DNA of 33,751 bases, taken from positions 1 to 33,751 of the forward strand of contig PNLP01000070.1 in NCBI GenBank assembly GCA_013823135.1, written 5' to 3'. The position numbers and the translations under genes are program-made. Shown in pieces: positions 1 through 7,694 of the stretch. The stretch's first letter is position 1. Each line of letters starts with the position of its first letter. Origin of the DNA: Planctomycetaceae bacterium. Lineage in GTDB: Bacteria > Planctomycetota > Planctomycetia > Gemmatales > Gemmataceae. The notes below the pieces were generated by a model, which was given only the letters and a program-made list of their open reading frames with translations, had not been told where the DNA came from and searched no databases.

Positions 1-201
1 AGCAAAACCCATCTGGCACGCAACTACCCCCTCATCCTCGCTGGCGGTGGCGAGTTCGGACTCAAGCACGGTCGCTACCACAAGTTCGATGAGAACAAGA
101 AATGTCTATCCGATCTCTTTGTGACCATGCTCAACTCGCTGGGAGTGGAAACGAAACGCTTTGCGGATAGTACCGGAAATGTCAACGAAGCACTATTGTG
201 A
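1..201 (+). CDS. DUF1552 family protein, C-terminal fragment (cut by window edge)
   Basis: An open frame runs from the first base to a TGA at 199-201 and gives 66 residues, starting SKTHLARNYPLILAGGG and ending FADSTGNVNEALL. The pattern 'H..RN.PL.LAGGG....KHGR...', then '.LSDLFVTMLNSLGV', then 'F.DSTG' is the usual C-terminus of the planctomycete DUF1552 family. These are secreted proteins of unknown function, often next to DUF1592/DUF1588 cytochrome-like genes. The start and the rest of the gene lie outside the window. The stop is followed by a decayed region, so this looks like the last gene of its operon. The family call rests on this short tail alone. Confidence 0.7.
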   Translation, partial: SKTHLARNYPLILAGGGEFGLKHGRYHKFDENKKCLSDLFVTMLNSLGVETKRFADSTGNVNEALL

Positions 202-269
202 ACGCCGTGCAGGTTCTAATACTAGGAACCCGCACGAATGATATGGCGTCCCTCGGGTTCATCTGTCGG

Positions 270-399
270 ATGTCGCTCCTGATGTCCATCTCATTGTTCG
301 GGGCGGGTCCAGCACATCGCTCATGCCGCTGGGCCCAAAGATCCCAACATCGGCGTCATCCACGCAGATGATTTGGGATACCCTGCCGTCAGCTGCTAA
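270..399 (+). pseudogene. Sulfatase N-terminal remnant, frameshifted
   Basis: An ATG at 270 opens a signal-peptide-like start (MSLLMSISLFGAGPA) in one frame. From about 331 another frame reads GPKDPNIGVIHADDLGYPAV and stops at 397-399. The second stretch matches the first metal-binding segment of arylsulfatases ('RPNVVxIxADDLGYGD'), in which the paired Asp residues bind calcium. The signal peptide and this motif normally lie in one frame, so a one-base shift separates them here. Nothing after 399 continues the family: the CxPSR formylglycine site and everything beyond it are absent. It is a gene relic beside an insertion sequence. The identification depends on about 20 residues. Confidence 0.55.
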
Positions 400-539
400 A
401 ACGCACAATCAAAAGTCGCGACGCAGAATATTCATACACACCTTAATCCGCATTAGTTCGACGGCTCCATCGCAGTCATCATCCGTCCACCGACATCGAT
501 TAAGCATAAGAAAGTTGTTCTTCCGGAATGCCATTTCGT
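400..539. other. Intergenic stretch with no recognisable gene
   Basis: This AT-richer segment separates the sulfatase relic from the left end of the insertion sequence. Open frames across it carry no recognisable protein motif. It may be decayed sulfatase gene, but I cannot show homology. Confidence 0.4.
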
Positions 540-560
540 TAGTGTACGTCGGAAAACGTG
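540..560 (+). repeat. Left inverted end of the ISNCY-type element
   Basis: The sequence starts TAGTGTACGTCGGAAAA. Against the reverse complement of 2364-2384, 14 of the first 17 positions match, with the mismatches at single spaced positions. The outermost six bases (TAGTGT) are identical. Confidence 0.65.
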
Positions 561-579
561 AAATCGCTTATAAATCAAG

Positions 580-2183
580 TTGTTATTTGACGAATGGCGC
601 AACGAAGTCCGTTACATCCTCGTCTATGGAGGTAATAAAATCGTCGTTTCCACGAGGAAGTTACGGTTCCTTTTCCACAGTCCCTGGAATCTTCGGAGGG
701 AACTTGCTGTGCGTGTGGCCTATCATAAGCAATTGCGTTTCGATTGCCCGCCCATCGAAACCGTGGAACTGAATCTGAAGTCTCGCGATGAAATCATCCC
801 GGTTCTGCGGACTTTGCAATACCTCTACATCGATGCCTGCCTCCGCGATCAATTGCTCACTTGGGTCGGTCAGGATGTGAATGGTAGCAGCAGTTGTAAG
901 CTCGGGCGTCGCGGTCTGGATTACTGGATGATTGTTGTGCTTGCAGCGGTGTGGTTGGGATGTGACCTGGATGACGACAAGTTGCAGAACCTCGCGGAAG
1001 AGCACCGCACTTTGCGTTTCATGATGGGTCTGGGCGATTGGATCGAGGACGAAGATTTTGATTGGCGGCGGATTCGGGACAACGTGTGTTTACTACGACC
1101 GGAAACACTGGAAAAACTCAATCCGTTGGTGATTGGCGCAGGACACCTATTGGTGCCGAAAGCCATCAAATCGGTGCGTGGCGATACGTTCGTGGTGGGG
1201 ACGAACATCCATTATCCCACGGAGTCGGGCTTGATTGGCGACGGCTTACGCAAAGTGGTGATGTTAGTGACGAAGTTGGCCGCAGTGCATGGTCAGTCGG
1301 GTTGCCGTCAGCATCAGCATCTCCTGAAATCCATCAAGGAGATTGTCCGGCGGATTGGTCGGGCGGCGCGTGCCAAGGGTCTGGGGGCTGACCGCCTCAA
1401 GCCGGGGTATAAGGAGCTATTGGATCTGGCCGAGGATCTGATGTCGCGGGCCAGCCAACTACTGAAGACAGTTGCCTGCTGTGTCGATGCCGATGTCATT
1501 GACTGGCTTGGCGAAGGATTCGAAAGCCCGGAGAAGGAATTGCTTCACTACCTGCAATTGACTCGGAAAGTGTGCGGCACGGCCAAGCGGCGTGTACTCT
1601 TGGCAGAGACGATACCTAACGAGGAAAAGCTGTTCAGCATCTTTGAGCCGCACACGGAACTGATCAAGCGAGGGAAGCAGCCGGACCCCATCCAATACGG
1701 TCATAAAGTGCTGGTGATCGAAGATGCCATCGGTTTCATTTGTGCCTATCAGGTAGTAGCCAATGGAGGCTTGGACCAGGAGATCTTGGTCCCGGCCATG
1801 ACCCAACTGCAAAAGCGGATGGGGGGCAAAATCAAGCGGGCCTCGTTCGACCGGGGCTTTCACACCCCGGACAGTCAGAAAAATCTGGCTGAGATCGTGG
1901 CCTATCCGTGCATTCCGAAGAAAGGCCAAGCCCCGGGACGCAAGCAACGGTGGAATTTCGCCAGGCTCGTCAACATCATCCAGGTGTGGAATCGACGATC
2001 AGAGCCTTGCAAGCCGGCAATGGTCAGGAGCGCTGTCGGGACAAGAGCAAGCGTGGCTCTGAACGCTACGTCGGCTTGGGCATCTTGGGCCGCAACCTTC
2101 ATGTGTTGGGCAAGCTCCTTGTGACTCGGGACGATGCAGGTTGTCAGGCAGGAATGTCGAAACGCAAGAAGCAGGCCGGTTAG
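580..2183 (+). pseudogene. ISNCY-family transposase, one frameshift near the C-terminus
   Basis: The main frame begins at ATG 580, but family similarity starts only at about LRFDCPPIETVELNLKSRDE, so a GTG at 715 is a credible true start. Conserved blocks are LRTLQYLYIDACLRDQLL, the central GHKVLVIEDAIGFI...YQVV, and FDRGFHTPDSQ, which carries a catalytic Asp of the DDE domain, followed by IPKKG. Between about 1936 and 1953 the homology moves to the -1 frame. There it continues as EFRQARQHHPGVESTIRAL, then ERYVGLGILGRNLHVLGKLL, and stops at 2181-2183. In the original frame the C-terminus is nonsense. One missing base would explain this. I see no slippery heptamer, so programmed frameshifting is unlikely. 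Confidence 0.8.
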
Positions 2184-2363
2184 ACAGTATGTGTGGCTGA
2201 AATCGCTGGCACATCGGACGCGGGAGCAGCGGAGCTGCGTCCCGAGAGCCGTTCCAGGCAATTGTGGAGGCCAAGAATGGCTCGGTCAGCCGAGAACAAG
2301 AAGATTTTTAGACTGACAGTTATCAGCCGATCCGATCGCATATGCAGCAGAACAAAAAATAGC

Positions 2364-2384
2364 CGCATTTCCCGTCGGACACTA
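2364..2384 (-). repeat. Right inverted end of the ISNCY-type element
   Basis: The plus strand reads CATTTCCCGTCGGACACTA up to 2384; its reverse complement matches the left end that begins at 540. It lies 180 bases beyond the transposase stop. Confidence 0.65.
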
Positions 2385-2388
2385 GCCT

Positions 2389-2444
2389 AAGAAACAGGAA
2401 CCCTTTGGCCGCAACCCCATACGGCTACGTCGGGTTCCTTTCTT
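2389..2444 (-). terminator. Large inverted repeat, possible terminator of the epimerase operon
   Basis: AAGAAACAGGAACCC at 2389-2403 pairs with GGGTTCCTTTCTT at 2432-2444; one arm carries a two-base bulge. A short GCCG/CGGC stem lies in the loop. It is 20 bases after the stop of the leftward epimerase gene, and on that strand the distal arm ends in a T-rich GTTTCTT. This suits a terminator for the leftward sialic-acid operon, although the loop is long for an intrinsic terminator. It could instead be a repeat linked to the neighbouring insertion sequence. Confidence 0.5.
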
Positions 2445-2463
2445 GTTTGCTCAAGGGCGAATG

Positions 2464-3696
2464 TCAAGCCGGTGCTGTTCGGCCGGCGCTACCGGTCAAC
2501 TCGTTTCTCTCGTCCAGCAGTTTCCAGCAGTACCAGAGCATCCGGGGCAGGTGGAACGGCCCCTTCCACATATTTCCCTTGAGCCGCACCGACACCCGCC
2601 CGTCGCGGTGCAGGTAGCCGTACCACTCGCCGAAGTCTGGGTCGGGGAAATTGCGGAAACTCCAGTCGTGGACCTGCCGGTGCCACCGTGCGTACTTCTC
2701 GTCGCTTGTCAGCGTCCACGCGAGTAAGGTGGCGATGACGGCCTCGCAGTGCGGCCACCAGAACTTCATGTCGTGCCAGTAATCCTGCACCGGCAACCCC
2801 CGCAGGTCGCGGAAGTAGAGGATGCCGCCGTGTTCCTCGTCCCAGCCGCGCTTCCACATCCACTCGAGAATCGTCAGCCCGAGCCGCACGAGGCGCTGGT
2901 CGCCCCGCACCTTCCCTTCGTGCATGACGAACCACGCGCACTCGATGGCGTGGCCGGGGTTGAGTTGCCGCCCGTCGAAGTGGTCGATCACCGCGCCGTC
3001 CTGCCCGACGACTTCCATCAAGGCTTCGTGTTCAGGCTTGAGGAAGTCACGCTCGATCTCAACGATGCTCCAGTCGATCCACTCCGTACACGTCCGCCCC
3101 CGGACGGTCACATACCCCAACTGTTCGCGGAGTTCCTGAGCCGTGAGCAGACAGAACATGAGCGGGCCGATGCCCTTCATGGGTCGGGTCGCGGGTTCGA
3201 CCTTCGCGGGCATCCGGCCCGGCGTGAACGAGTAGTCGAGAAAGGCATCGAAGTAACGGATCGCGTCCTCGGCAGCTCGACCGTCCCCCGTCGCCTTCGC
3301 GTACGCCGCATTCGCCATTGCCGCGAACGCCTCGCTGTAGACGTACCGCCGCATCCGCAGCGGTCGGCCGTCGCGGGTCACGGTGAAGTACAGCTTGCCA
3401 CCCGGCCCGGTCCCGGACTGTCGCAGGAACTCGATGCCACTTCGGGCTGCATCGAGCCACTGTGGGTTCTTCTCAACGGTGTTGTAAAGGGTTGCGAACG
3501 TCCACGCCCCGCGCCCCTGGAACCAGATCGACTTGTCGGTGTCGATCACGGTCCCGTCCCGGTCGAGAGCGGTGAAGTAGCCGCCGTGGTCGCGGTCCAA
3601 CCCGTGCCGCAGCCAGAACGGGATCACGTCGCCGAGCAGGGCATTGCGGTAGGTTTCAGCAAGTACCGAACGGCCTTCGTGCGTCGTCACGTCCAC
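2464..3696 (-). CDS. AGE-family epimerase (N-acylglucosamine 2-epimerase type)
   Basis: A 410-residue cytoplasmic (alpha/alpha)6-barrel protein of normal length for the family. Hallmarks are HGGYFTALD (38-45), WFQGRGAWTF (58-67, with the conserved Arg62), NPGHAIE (246-252, His249), KFWWPHCEA (311-319), FGEWYGYL (355-362) and WKGPFHLPR (377-385, His382). The Arg and the two His residues correspond to those shown to be catalytic in characterised AGEs. The expected reaction is ManNAc to GlcNAc, which would make a kinase-dependent NanK/NanE route unnecessary; that substrate is inferred from the lyase, transporter and sialidase nearby. Start: GTG at 3694-3696, four bases after the stop of the esterase relic and preceded by AGGA, so it is probably translated as part of the leftward operon. 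Cellobiose epimerase is the main alternative within this fold. Confidence 0.85.
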   Translation of the reverse strand: MDVTTHEGRSVLAETYRNALLGDVIPFWLRHGLDRDHGGYFTALDRDGTVIDTDKSIWFQGRGAWTFATLYNTVEKNPQWLDAARSGIEFLRQSGTGPGGKLYFTVTRDGRPLRMRRYVYSEAFAAMANAAYAKATGDGRAAEDAIRYFDAFLDYSFTPGRMPAKVEPATRPMKGIGPLMFCLLTAQELREQLGYVTVRGRTCTEWIDWSIVEIERDFLKPEHEALMEVVGQDGAVIDHFDGRQLNPGHAIECAWFVMHEGKVRGDQRLVRLGLTILEWMWKRGWDEEHGGILYFRDLRGLPVQDYWHDMKFWWPHCEAVIATLLAWTLTSDEKYARWHRQVHDWSFRNFPDPDFGEWYGYLHRDGRVSVRLKGNMWKGPFHLPRMLWYCWKLLDERNELTGSAGRTAPA

Positions 3697-3700
3697 GGAA

Positions 3701-3935
3701 TCATTTCCTGGGTAGTGTCAGTAAGAACGTCGAAGCTGGCAGGCTCGCCCCGTTCGTGAAGTTGCCGGTCGAGATGGGTTGCCAGCCGTAGCGGGCCAAG
3801 CGCGGGTTCGTGACGAGCACGCTGGTGAGCGTGACGGCATCCTTCCCGATCTTGATCTCGGCGGGCCAGAACACCCCGTCATCGCCGGCGATCTCGAATC
3901 CGGCGACCGGCTTGCCGTCGCTCGTCTTCAACCCA
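3701..3935 (-). pseudogene. Sialate O-acetylesterase, C-terminal remnant (about 77 codons)
   Basis: Read leftward, the frame gives GLKTSDGKPVAGFEIAGDDG, then WPAEIKIGKDAVTL, LARYGWQP and NFTNGASLPASTFLL, and ends in TGA at 3701-3703. 'V.GFEIAG.DG.F.PA.A.I', 'VRYGW' and 'LPASPFR' are the standard C-terminus of the SASA (sialate O-acetylesterase) family. These enzymes remove O-acetyl groups from sialic acids and usually have about 450-520 residues. The N-terminal catalytic part is missing, and the remnant starts directly where the sialidase frame loses homology. It has no start of its own. It is best explained as what is left of an esterase gene that once stood between the sialidase and the epimerase. 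Confidence 0.75.
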
Positions 3936-5358
3936 TCGTCGGCGTCTCCAGCGACGTTTCCCAGTTCTTCGGCGTCGGGAGCCGGTCGGACCACGTCTTG
4001 CCGCCGTCCTCGCTCCGCTTGTACAGGATGGGTCCGCGTCCGCGCCCTTTCGGGTAGACGCAGAGGATCGTCTTGCCGTCTTCGAGCAGGAGCGTGGTGG
4101 GGTGGCCGAGGTACTGGCCTTTCTCTCGATCCACCAGAACTTGCCGCTCCTTCTGATCGTTCAGGTCGATCACGGGAAGCGAGAATGCCGGTGCAGGTTT
4201 GAGGGGGGCGACTTTCTCTTCAAGCCAGTCGAGCGTGAACCGAGCGAAGACGATCTTGCTCGTCCCCTCCGCTTCGTAGAGGCACCCGATGGTTCCGTCC
4301 TGGAGCGCCGTCAGGCAGGAGTAAGCGAAAGAGTCCTTGCACAGCACCCGTTTCGTCGGCCACGTCTTGCCCTCGTCGTAGCTGACGAAGACCATCCCGT
4401 TCTCCCGCTTGGTACTCTGTGGCCCCGAGAACAGGATGCGGCTCTGGGCCCTGTCGGCCGGGTCGGTGTAGCGCAGGACAGACCCCATGCAGCCCGGATC
4501 GACTAGTTCCGGCACATCCTCGACCTTCGACCAAGAGACTCCACCATCCTCACTCACGCACGTCTTCCGCACCGCTTTCCCGGCCCACCGACGAACGTTG
4601 AACCGGATCGAGCCATCCTTCAACTCGGCGAACTGCGCCTCGTTCACTGTGCTGGTCTTCTTGTCCTTCCCGGCGTCGATTAGCCCGCCGGGGGCGGCGT
4701 CGCCCATCTTCCACGTCTTGCCTTTGTCGTCGCTGTAGACGGCGTAGATATTCCACACCCCGAACGGGCCCTCGTTGAACGGCATCAGAATGCGGCCAGC
4801 GTGTTTGCCGTGACGAAGCTGGATGCCGACGCCCGGCCCGCCGGCCACCGTCGTGACGATCTTCTCCCGTTTCGTCTCCTTCGTGATGTCCCGAGGCTTC
4901 GTCCACGTCATGCCGTCGTCGTCGCTGGTGATGAGCCAGTTCCGCACGACGAGGTCGCCATCGTAGCCGGGTTGAATTTTCCCGCTCCGCTCGCCGACGC
5001 CCGCCGGGTACGACTGGTACACCAGCAACACCTGACCCCCTTCGCGCTCCACCACTGCACACGGGTTGTTGAGTGCCTTGTCGCCGTCCTCCGCGACGAC
5101 GGCGACCTTGCCCCAGGACTTGCCGCCATCCGTGCTGCGCTTCAGGACGATCTTGTTCTTGGCCTGATCCGCGTTGGCGGCCCGCCCCTCGGCGAAGGCC
5201 AACAAAGTGCCTTTCTTGCTGACGACGACCGACGGGATGCGGATCGACGCGAACCCGTCCGCCTTCGGCACGAACACGTCCGCGACCTCGGGTTCGGCAC
5301 CGAACCCCGACAGCGGTACGAAAAGCAGTAGCATTAGGGCGATTCGAGTCCGGCACAT
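3928..5358 (-). CDS. Secreted sialidase (BNR/Asp-box), C-terminus truncated by a deletion
   Basis: The 476-residue product has a signal peptide (MCRTRIALMLLLFVPLSGFGA). The catalytic beta-propeller begins with the FRIP-like IRIPSVVV (39-46), in which Arg40 would be the first of the carboxylate-binding arginines, and AEGR (57-60). Asp boxes include STDGGKSW (75-82), SDDDGMTW (145-152), SDDKGKTW (209-216), SEDGGVSW and SYDEGKTW. A Glu occurs in VNEAQFAEL. The enzyme should release terminal sialic acid outside the cytoplasm. A second sialidase-like stretch starts near residue 400 (GHPTTLLLEDGKTIL...SEDGGKTW) and breaks off at NWETSLETPTMG, where related two-part proteins go on for roughly 100 residues. 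The stop follows immediately, and the DNA then continues as an esterase tail in another frame. The first propeller is intact, so activity may survive. It is 58 bases from the upstream lipoprotein gene. Confidence 0.85.
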   Translation of the reverse strand: MCRTRIALMLLLFVPLSGFGAEPEVADVFVPKADGFASIRIPSVVVSKKGTLLAFAEGRAANADQAKNKIVLKRSTDGGKSWGKVAVVAEDGDKALNNPCAVVEREGGQVLLVYQSYPAGVGERSGKIQPGYDGDLVVRNWLITSDDDGMTWTKPRDITKETKREKIVTTVAGGPGVGIQLRHGKHAGRILMPFNEGPFGVWNIYAVYSDDKGKTWKMGDAAPGGLIDAGKDKKTSTVNEAQFAELKDGSIRFNVRRWAGKAVRKTCVSEDGGVSWSKVEDVPELVDPGCMGSVLRYTDPADRAQSRILFSGPQSTKRENGMVFVSYDEGKTWPTKRVLCKDSFAYSCLTALQDGTIGCLYEAEGTSKIVFARFTLDWLEEKVAPLKPAPAFSLPVIDLNDQKERQVLVDREKGQYLGHPTTLLLEDGKTILCVYPKGRGRGPILYKRSEDGGKTWSDRLPTPKNWETSLETPTMG

Positions 5359-5416
5359 ATGGAGTCCTTTGGGATGCGGGTGTGGCGTTGTTCACGGGTC
5401 GTAAACGAGCGACCTA

Positions 5417-5842
5417 CTACTTCTTCATGGCCTTCTGGCCGGGTATGTCGAGTCGGAGCGGCGGTTGGTCTTTGGTCACGTCCGTCCGGGTCGTGTGTTC
5501 CTCGAACAGCAGTTTGCCGAACGGGGTGAACGGTTCCGGGTTCACCCCGTCGCCGCCGGTGATCCGCACCACCTGTGCGCCGAGCGCGACCCCCTTGCCG
5601 GACTGCCGGGTGTCGAACTGGCCGTCCTTGATGTCGGCATGTCCTTGTTGGCCGCGATTGCCCTTCGCAGGGTCCGGCTCGAACACGATCATGCCGAGCG
5701 GCAGAGGCTTGCCGTCCACCGTCACCGTGCCACTCACATGCACGAGGTTCGGATCGCTGCCGCCGCCACAGCCGGCTAGGACGCACAGGCCGACGAGAAC
5801 GCCGGTGCAAGCGAGTCGAGTCAGGTGTTGAGAGGATCGCAT
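5417..5842 (-). CDS. Small lipoprotein with transthyretin/carboxypeptidase-regulatory-like fold
   Basis: A 141-residue product. A basic N-terminus and hydrophobic stretch lead to the lipobox LAGC, followed by GGGSDPN, so it should be lipidated at that Cys. The mature part has VSGTVTVDGKPLPLGMIVFEPD, the usual opening of planctomycete 'carboxypeptidase regulatory-like' lipoproteins, and near the end PPLRLDIPGQKAMKK. Function is unknown for the family. It lies between the DUF1559 gene and the sialidase in the leftward operon, the same partner arrangement seen twice more in this window. Confidence 0.7.
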   Translation of the reverse strand: MRSSQHLTRLACTGVLVGLCVLAGCGGGSDPNLVHVSGTVTVDGKPLPLGMIVFEPDPAKGNRGQQGHADIKDGQFDTRQSGKGVALGAQVVRITGGDGVNPEPFTPFGKLLFEEHTTRTDVTKDQPPLRLDIPGQKAMKK

Positions 5843-5939
5843 GGTGGCCCCTTACAAGAAGAGCGCCCCGGCGCCGCAGTCGCGACAACAGAGGCGCGGC
5901 CGCGGCGGGTCGGCGGGTGCTGGCGAAAAGGTGTTGGGC

Positions 5940-6845
5940 TTAATTCGCGATCTGGACTTCGCCGCCGTCCATGCTGGCGGTCGCCTTGTAAAGCGCCAGG
6001 TCGACCGACGCCTGGAGGAACCGCACCGACCCGTCGCCCATCACGAACTGAGCGCCGCCGGTGTGCGGGCTGCCGAAACTGATGTCGTTGTAAACGCCGT
6101 TGTACGACGTGTTGATCGCGTTCTGCACGTTCCTGCACGCGGCCATGCCGTTGCCCGACATGCCCCGAACCCAGTCGGCCCCGTCGCTGTCGAGCACCGC
6201 GCCGCTCGACAGGCGAACCGAGACCTCTCCGACCATCAAGGTGTTCGAGGTGCCGTCGGCGAGGCTGCCGAACCGGGCCTTGGAGTCCTTGCCCAGGATG
6301 CCTTGCAGGGCGAAGCCGCCGTTGCCGCTCGGGTTGGCGTCGACAGAGTACGCGGCACTGCTGGCCGGGTTGGTCCCCTTCGGTCCAGCCACCCCGTGAT
6401 AATCGGACGTGTACGTCTGCCGGCCGTCCCCCAACTTGCTCGACCCGTTGGAGGCCAGGATCACCGGAACGCTCGGGCAGTTGTACGCCGGGACGCGGTT
6501 GAGGGCGTGGACCATCTTGCTCGGGCCTTCCTTGTTCGTCCCCCCGTTCCAGGCACCGGGCCCGAGGTCGAACTTGCGGTAAAGAACGTCCTGCTCGATG
6601 TAGGGCAGGATGTACACCCGCCAGCTCAGGCCGTTGGCGGTTCCCGCCCCGGGCGGGAACTGCTGGGTCGCGTCATGGTAGTTGTGCAGTGCGAGGCCGA
6701 TCTGTTTGAGGTTGTTCTGGCACTTGGCGCGTGCGGCAGCCTCGCGGACCTTCTGAACGGCAGGCAGCAACAGCCCGATGAGGATGGCAATGATGGCGAT
6801 GACGACCAGCAACTCGATCAGCGTGAACCCGCGTCGAGCGTTCAT
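5940..6845 (-). CDS. DUF1559 protein with type IV pilin-like N-terminus
   Basis: A 301-residue product. I chose the start at 6845 (MNARRGFTLIELLVV) because the prepilin motif should lie near the N-terminus; an in-frame ATG at 6911 would add 22 unlikely residues. RRG|FTLIELLVVIAIIAILIGLLLPAVQKVREAAAR is the cleavage site and hydrophobic helix of type II pseudopilins. It is followed by the family signature CQNNLKQIGLALHNYHD. Near the C-terminus PHTGGAQFVMGDGSVRFLQ is the H-x9-DG motif. DUF1559 proteins are greatly expanded in Planctomycetes and thought to be envelope proteins; no function is established. It sits between the regulator and the lipoprotein of the sialic-acid operon, so a role in handling or binding sialylated glycans is possible but unproven. 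Confidence 0.88.
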   Translation of the reverse strand: MNARRGFTLIELLVVIAIIAILIGLLLPAVQKVREAAARAKCQNNLKQIGLALHNYHDATQQFPPGAGTANGLSWRVYILPYIEQDVLYRKFDLGPGAWNGGTNKEGPSKMVHALNRVPAYNCPSVPVILASNGSSKLGDGRQTYTSDYHGVAGPKGTNPASSAAYSVDANPSGNGGFALQGILGKDSKARFGSLADGTSNTLMVGEVSVRLSSGAVLDSDGADWVRGMSGNGMAACRNVQNAINTSYNGVYNDISFGSPHTGGAQFVMGDGSVRFLQASVDLALYKATASMDGGEVQIAN

Positions 6846-6918
6846 GAAGCGGCCTCCGAAAGAGAAGAAAAGAATACCCGCCCCGGCACCAGCCCGGAAC
6901 AGGCGAGACAATCGCTAC

Positions 6919-7659
6919 TCAACCCCCGCTGTGGCGGTGGCCCCGGAGGTGCTCCAGCACCGTCTTGCGGCCCTTCCGGATGTGGTCGCTCATCAGCCGG
7001 CGGGCCGTCTCGACGTCCCGCTGGCGGAGCGACTCGGTAATGGCAGCGTGGTCGCGGCACGTTTCCTCCGCGACGGCCAGCGTCAGGATGGCGGCCCGGT
7101 GCCGCTGGACCCCGAACACCTGCCCAAGCGCCGTGTAGTCCTCGATAACCTTGGCGAGCAGCCGGTTGCGGGCCGCTTCCACAACGATCAGGTGGAACCG
7201 CTCCTCGCAGTCGAGCCAGCGGTCCAGCATCACCTCCGTCGCCATCTTGGACTTCTCGCGGCGGATCGTCGTCAGGATCGCCTCGAATTCGGAGCGGACG
7301 CCGTCGAGCGAGTCGAGTTGGTTCTGCGTGATGTTGCGGGCGGCTTCGGCGGCGGCACAACTCTCGACTGCTTCACGCAGGACGTAGAGTTCCTCCAGGT
7401 CCTGCGGACTCGGCTTGCGGACGAACGCCCCAGCCCCGGGGACGTGTTCGATCAACCCTTCCGTTGCAAGCCGGTTGAGCGCTTCTCGCACGGGGGCGAG
7501 ACTGACGGCCATCGCCTGCGCGAGCGTCCGGTTGACAAGCTGCGCACCGGCCTCCAACTCGCCCGTAAGCACCTTGCGGCGAAGCTCGCGGTAAGTTTTT
7601 TCCGATAGCGTGTCTTGCACGGCGGTGTGACCTCGCGTAAAGTGTCGCTGTTCGATCAT
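6919..7659 (-). CDS. GntR/FadR-subfamily regulator of the sialic-acid locus (NanR-like)
   Basis: A 246-residue product. An N-terminal winged helix (about residues 20-80) contains LAQAMAVSLAPVREALNRLATEGLIEHVPGAGAFV, the classic GntR DNA-binding pattern. It is followed by an all-helical FCD ligand domain (ELYVLREAVESCAA ... ERFHLIVVEAARN ... DHAAITESLRQRDVETARRLMSDHI). It heads the leftward operon and diverges from the nanM-like gene, so it probably controls both arms with sialic acid or a breakdown product as effector. ATG 7657-7659 lies inside a tandem repeat with no visible ribosome site. A GTG at 7618-7620 preceded by GAGG is a better-supported alternative start and would put the repeats wholly in the leader. 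E. coli NanR belongs to the same subfamily, but orthology is not shown. Confidence 0.83.
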   Translation of the reverse strand: MIEQRHFTRGHTAVQDTLSEKTYRELRRKVLTGELEAGAQLVNRTLAQAMAVSLAPVREALNRLATEGLIEHVPGAGAFVRKPSPQDLEELYVLREAVESCAAAEAARNITQNQLDSLDGVRSEFEAILTTIRREKSKMATEVMLDRWLDCEERFHLIVVEAARNRLLAKVIEDYTALGQVFGVQRHRAAILTLAVAEETCRDHAAITESLRQRDVETARRLMSDHIRKGRKTVLEHLRGHRHSGG

Positions 7660-7685
7660 GTTCGATCATGTTCGATCATGTTCGA
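7651..7685. repeat. Three perfect tandem 10-bp repeats plus a half copy (likely operator)
   Basis: TTCGATCATG occurs at 7651-7660, 7661-7670 and 7671-7680, followed by a partial copy TTCGA at 7681-7685. A related TTCGATCATT lies at 7739-7748. The 10-bp period is close to one helical turn, so all copies face one side of the DNA. E. coli NanR, of the same regulator subfamily, binds tandem GGTATA repeats; this array may be the equivalent here. It lies just downstream of the predicted leftward promoter. Confidence 0.6.
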
Positions 7686-7694
7686 GCAAGAGTG

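Larger units (their letters stand above)
540..2384 (+). mobile_element. ISNCY-type (IS1202-like) insertion sequence, about 1.85 kb
   Basis: The element is bounded by imperfect inverted ends. The left end at 540 begins TAGTGT-A-CG-T-CGG-A-AAA. The right end, read on the other strand from 2384, begins TAGTGT-C-CG-A-CGG-G-AAA. Between them is one transposase frame with ISNCY-family motifs, so ends and gene agree. The transposase is frameshifted, which makes the copy probably inactive. I could not find a convincing target-site duplication; the flanks read ATTTCGT on the left and GCCTAAG on the right. The stretch 2184-2363 between the transposase stop and the right end holds no gene. The element sits between the sulfatase relic and the sialic-acid locus. 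Confidence 0.72.

Noticed and set aside
1936..1953. Programmed -1 frameshift in the ISNCY transposase
   Set aside because: No slippery heptamer or following stem was visible, and the -1 frame supplies the normal C-terminus, so a simple base loss is more likely.
2749..3759. 336-codon plus-strand open frame opposite the epimerase gene
   Set aside because: The minus-strand epimerase has all family motifs; this frame is its mirror and has none.
3701..3994. Separate 97-codon gene starting MVRPAPDAEELG at the end of the sialidase
   Set aside because: Its first part is the sialidase gene read in another frame. Only the part from about 3935 onward is real homology, as an esterase tail without its own start.
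5841..7040. 399-codon plus-strand open frame opposite the DUF1559 and regulator genes
   Set aside because: It spans two well-supported minus-strand genes and their gap, and its product is low-complexity, rich in Arg, Ala, Val and Gly.
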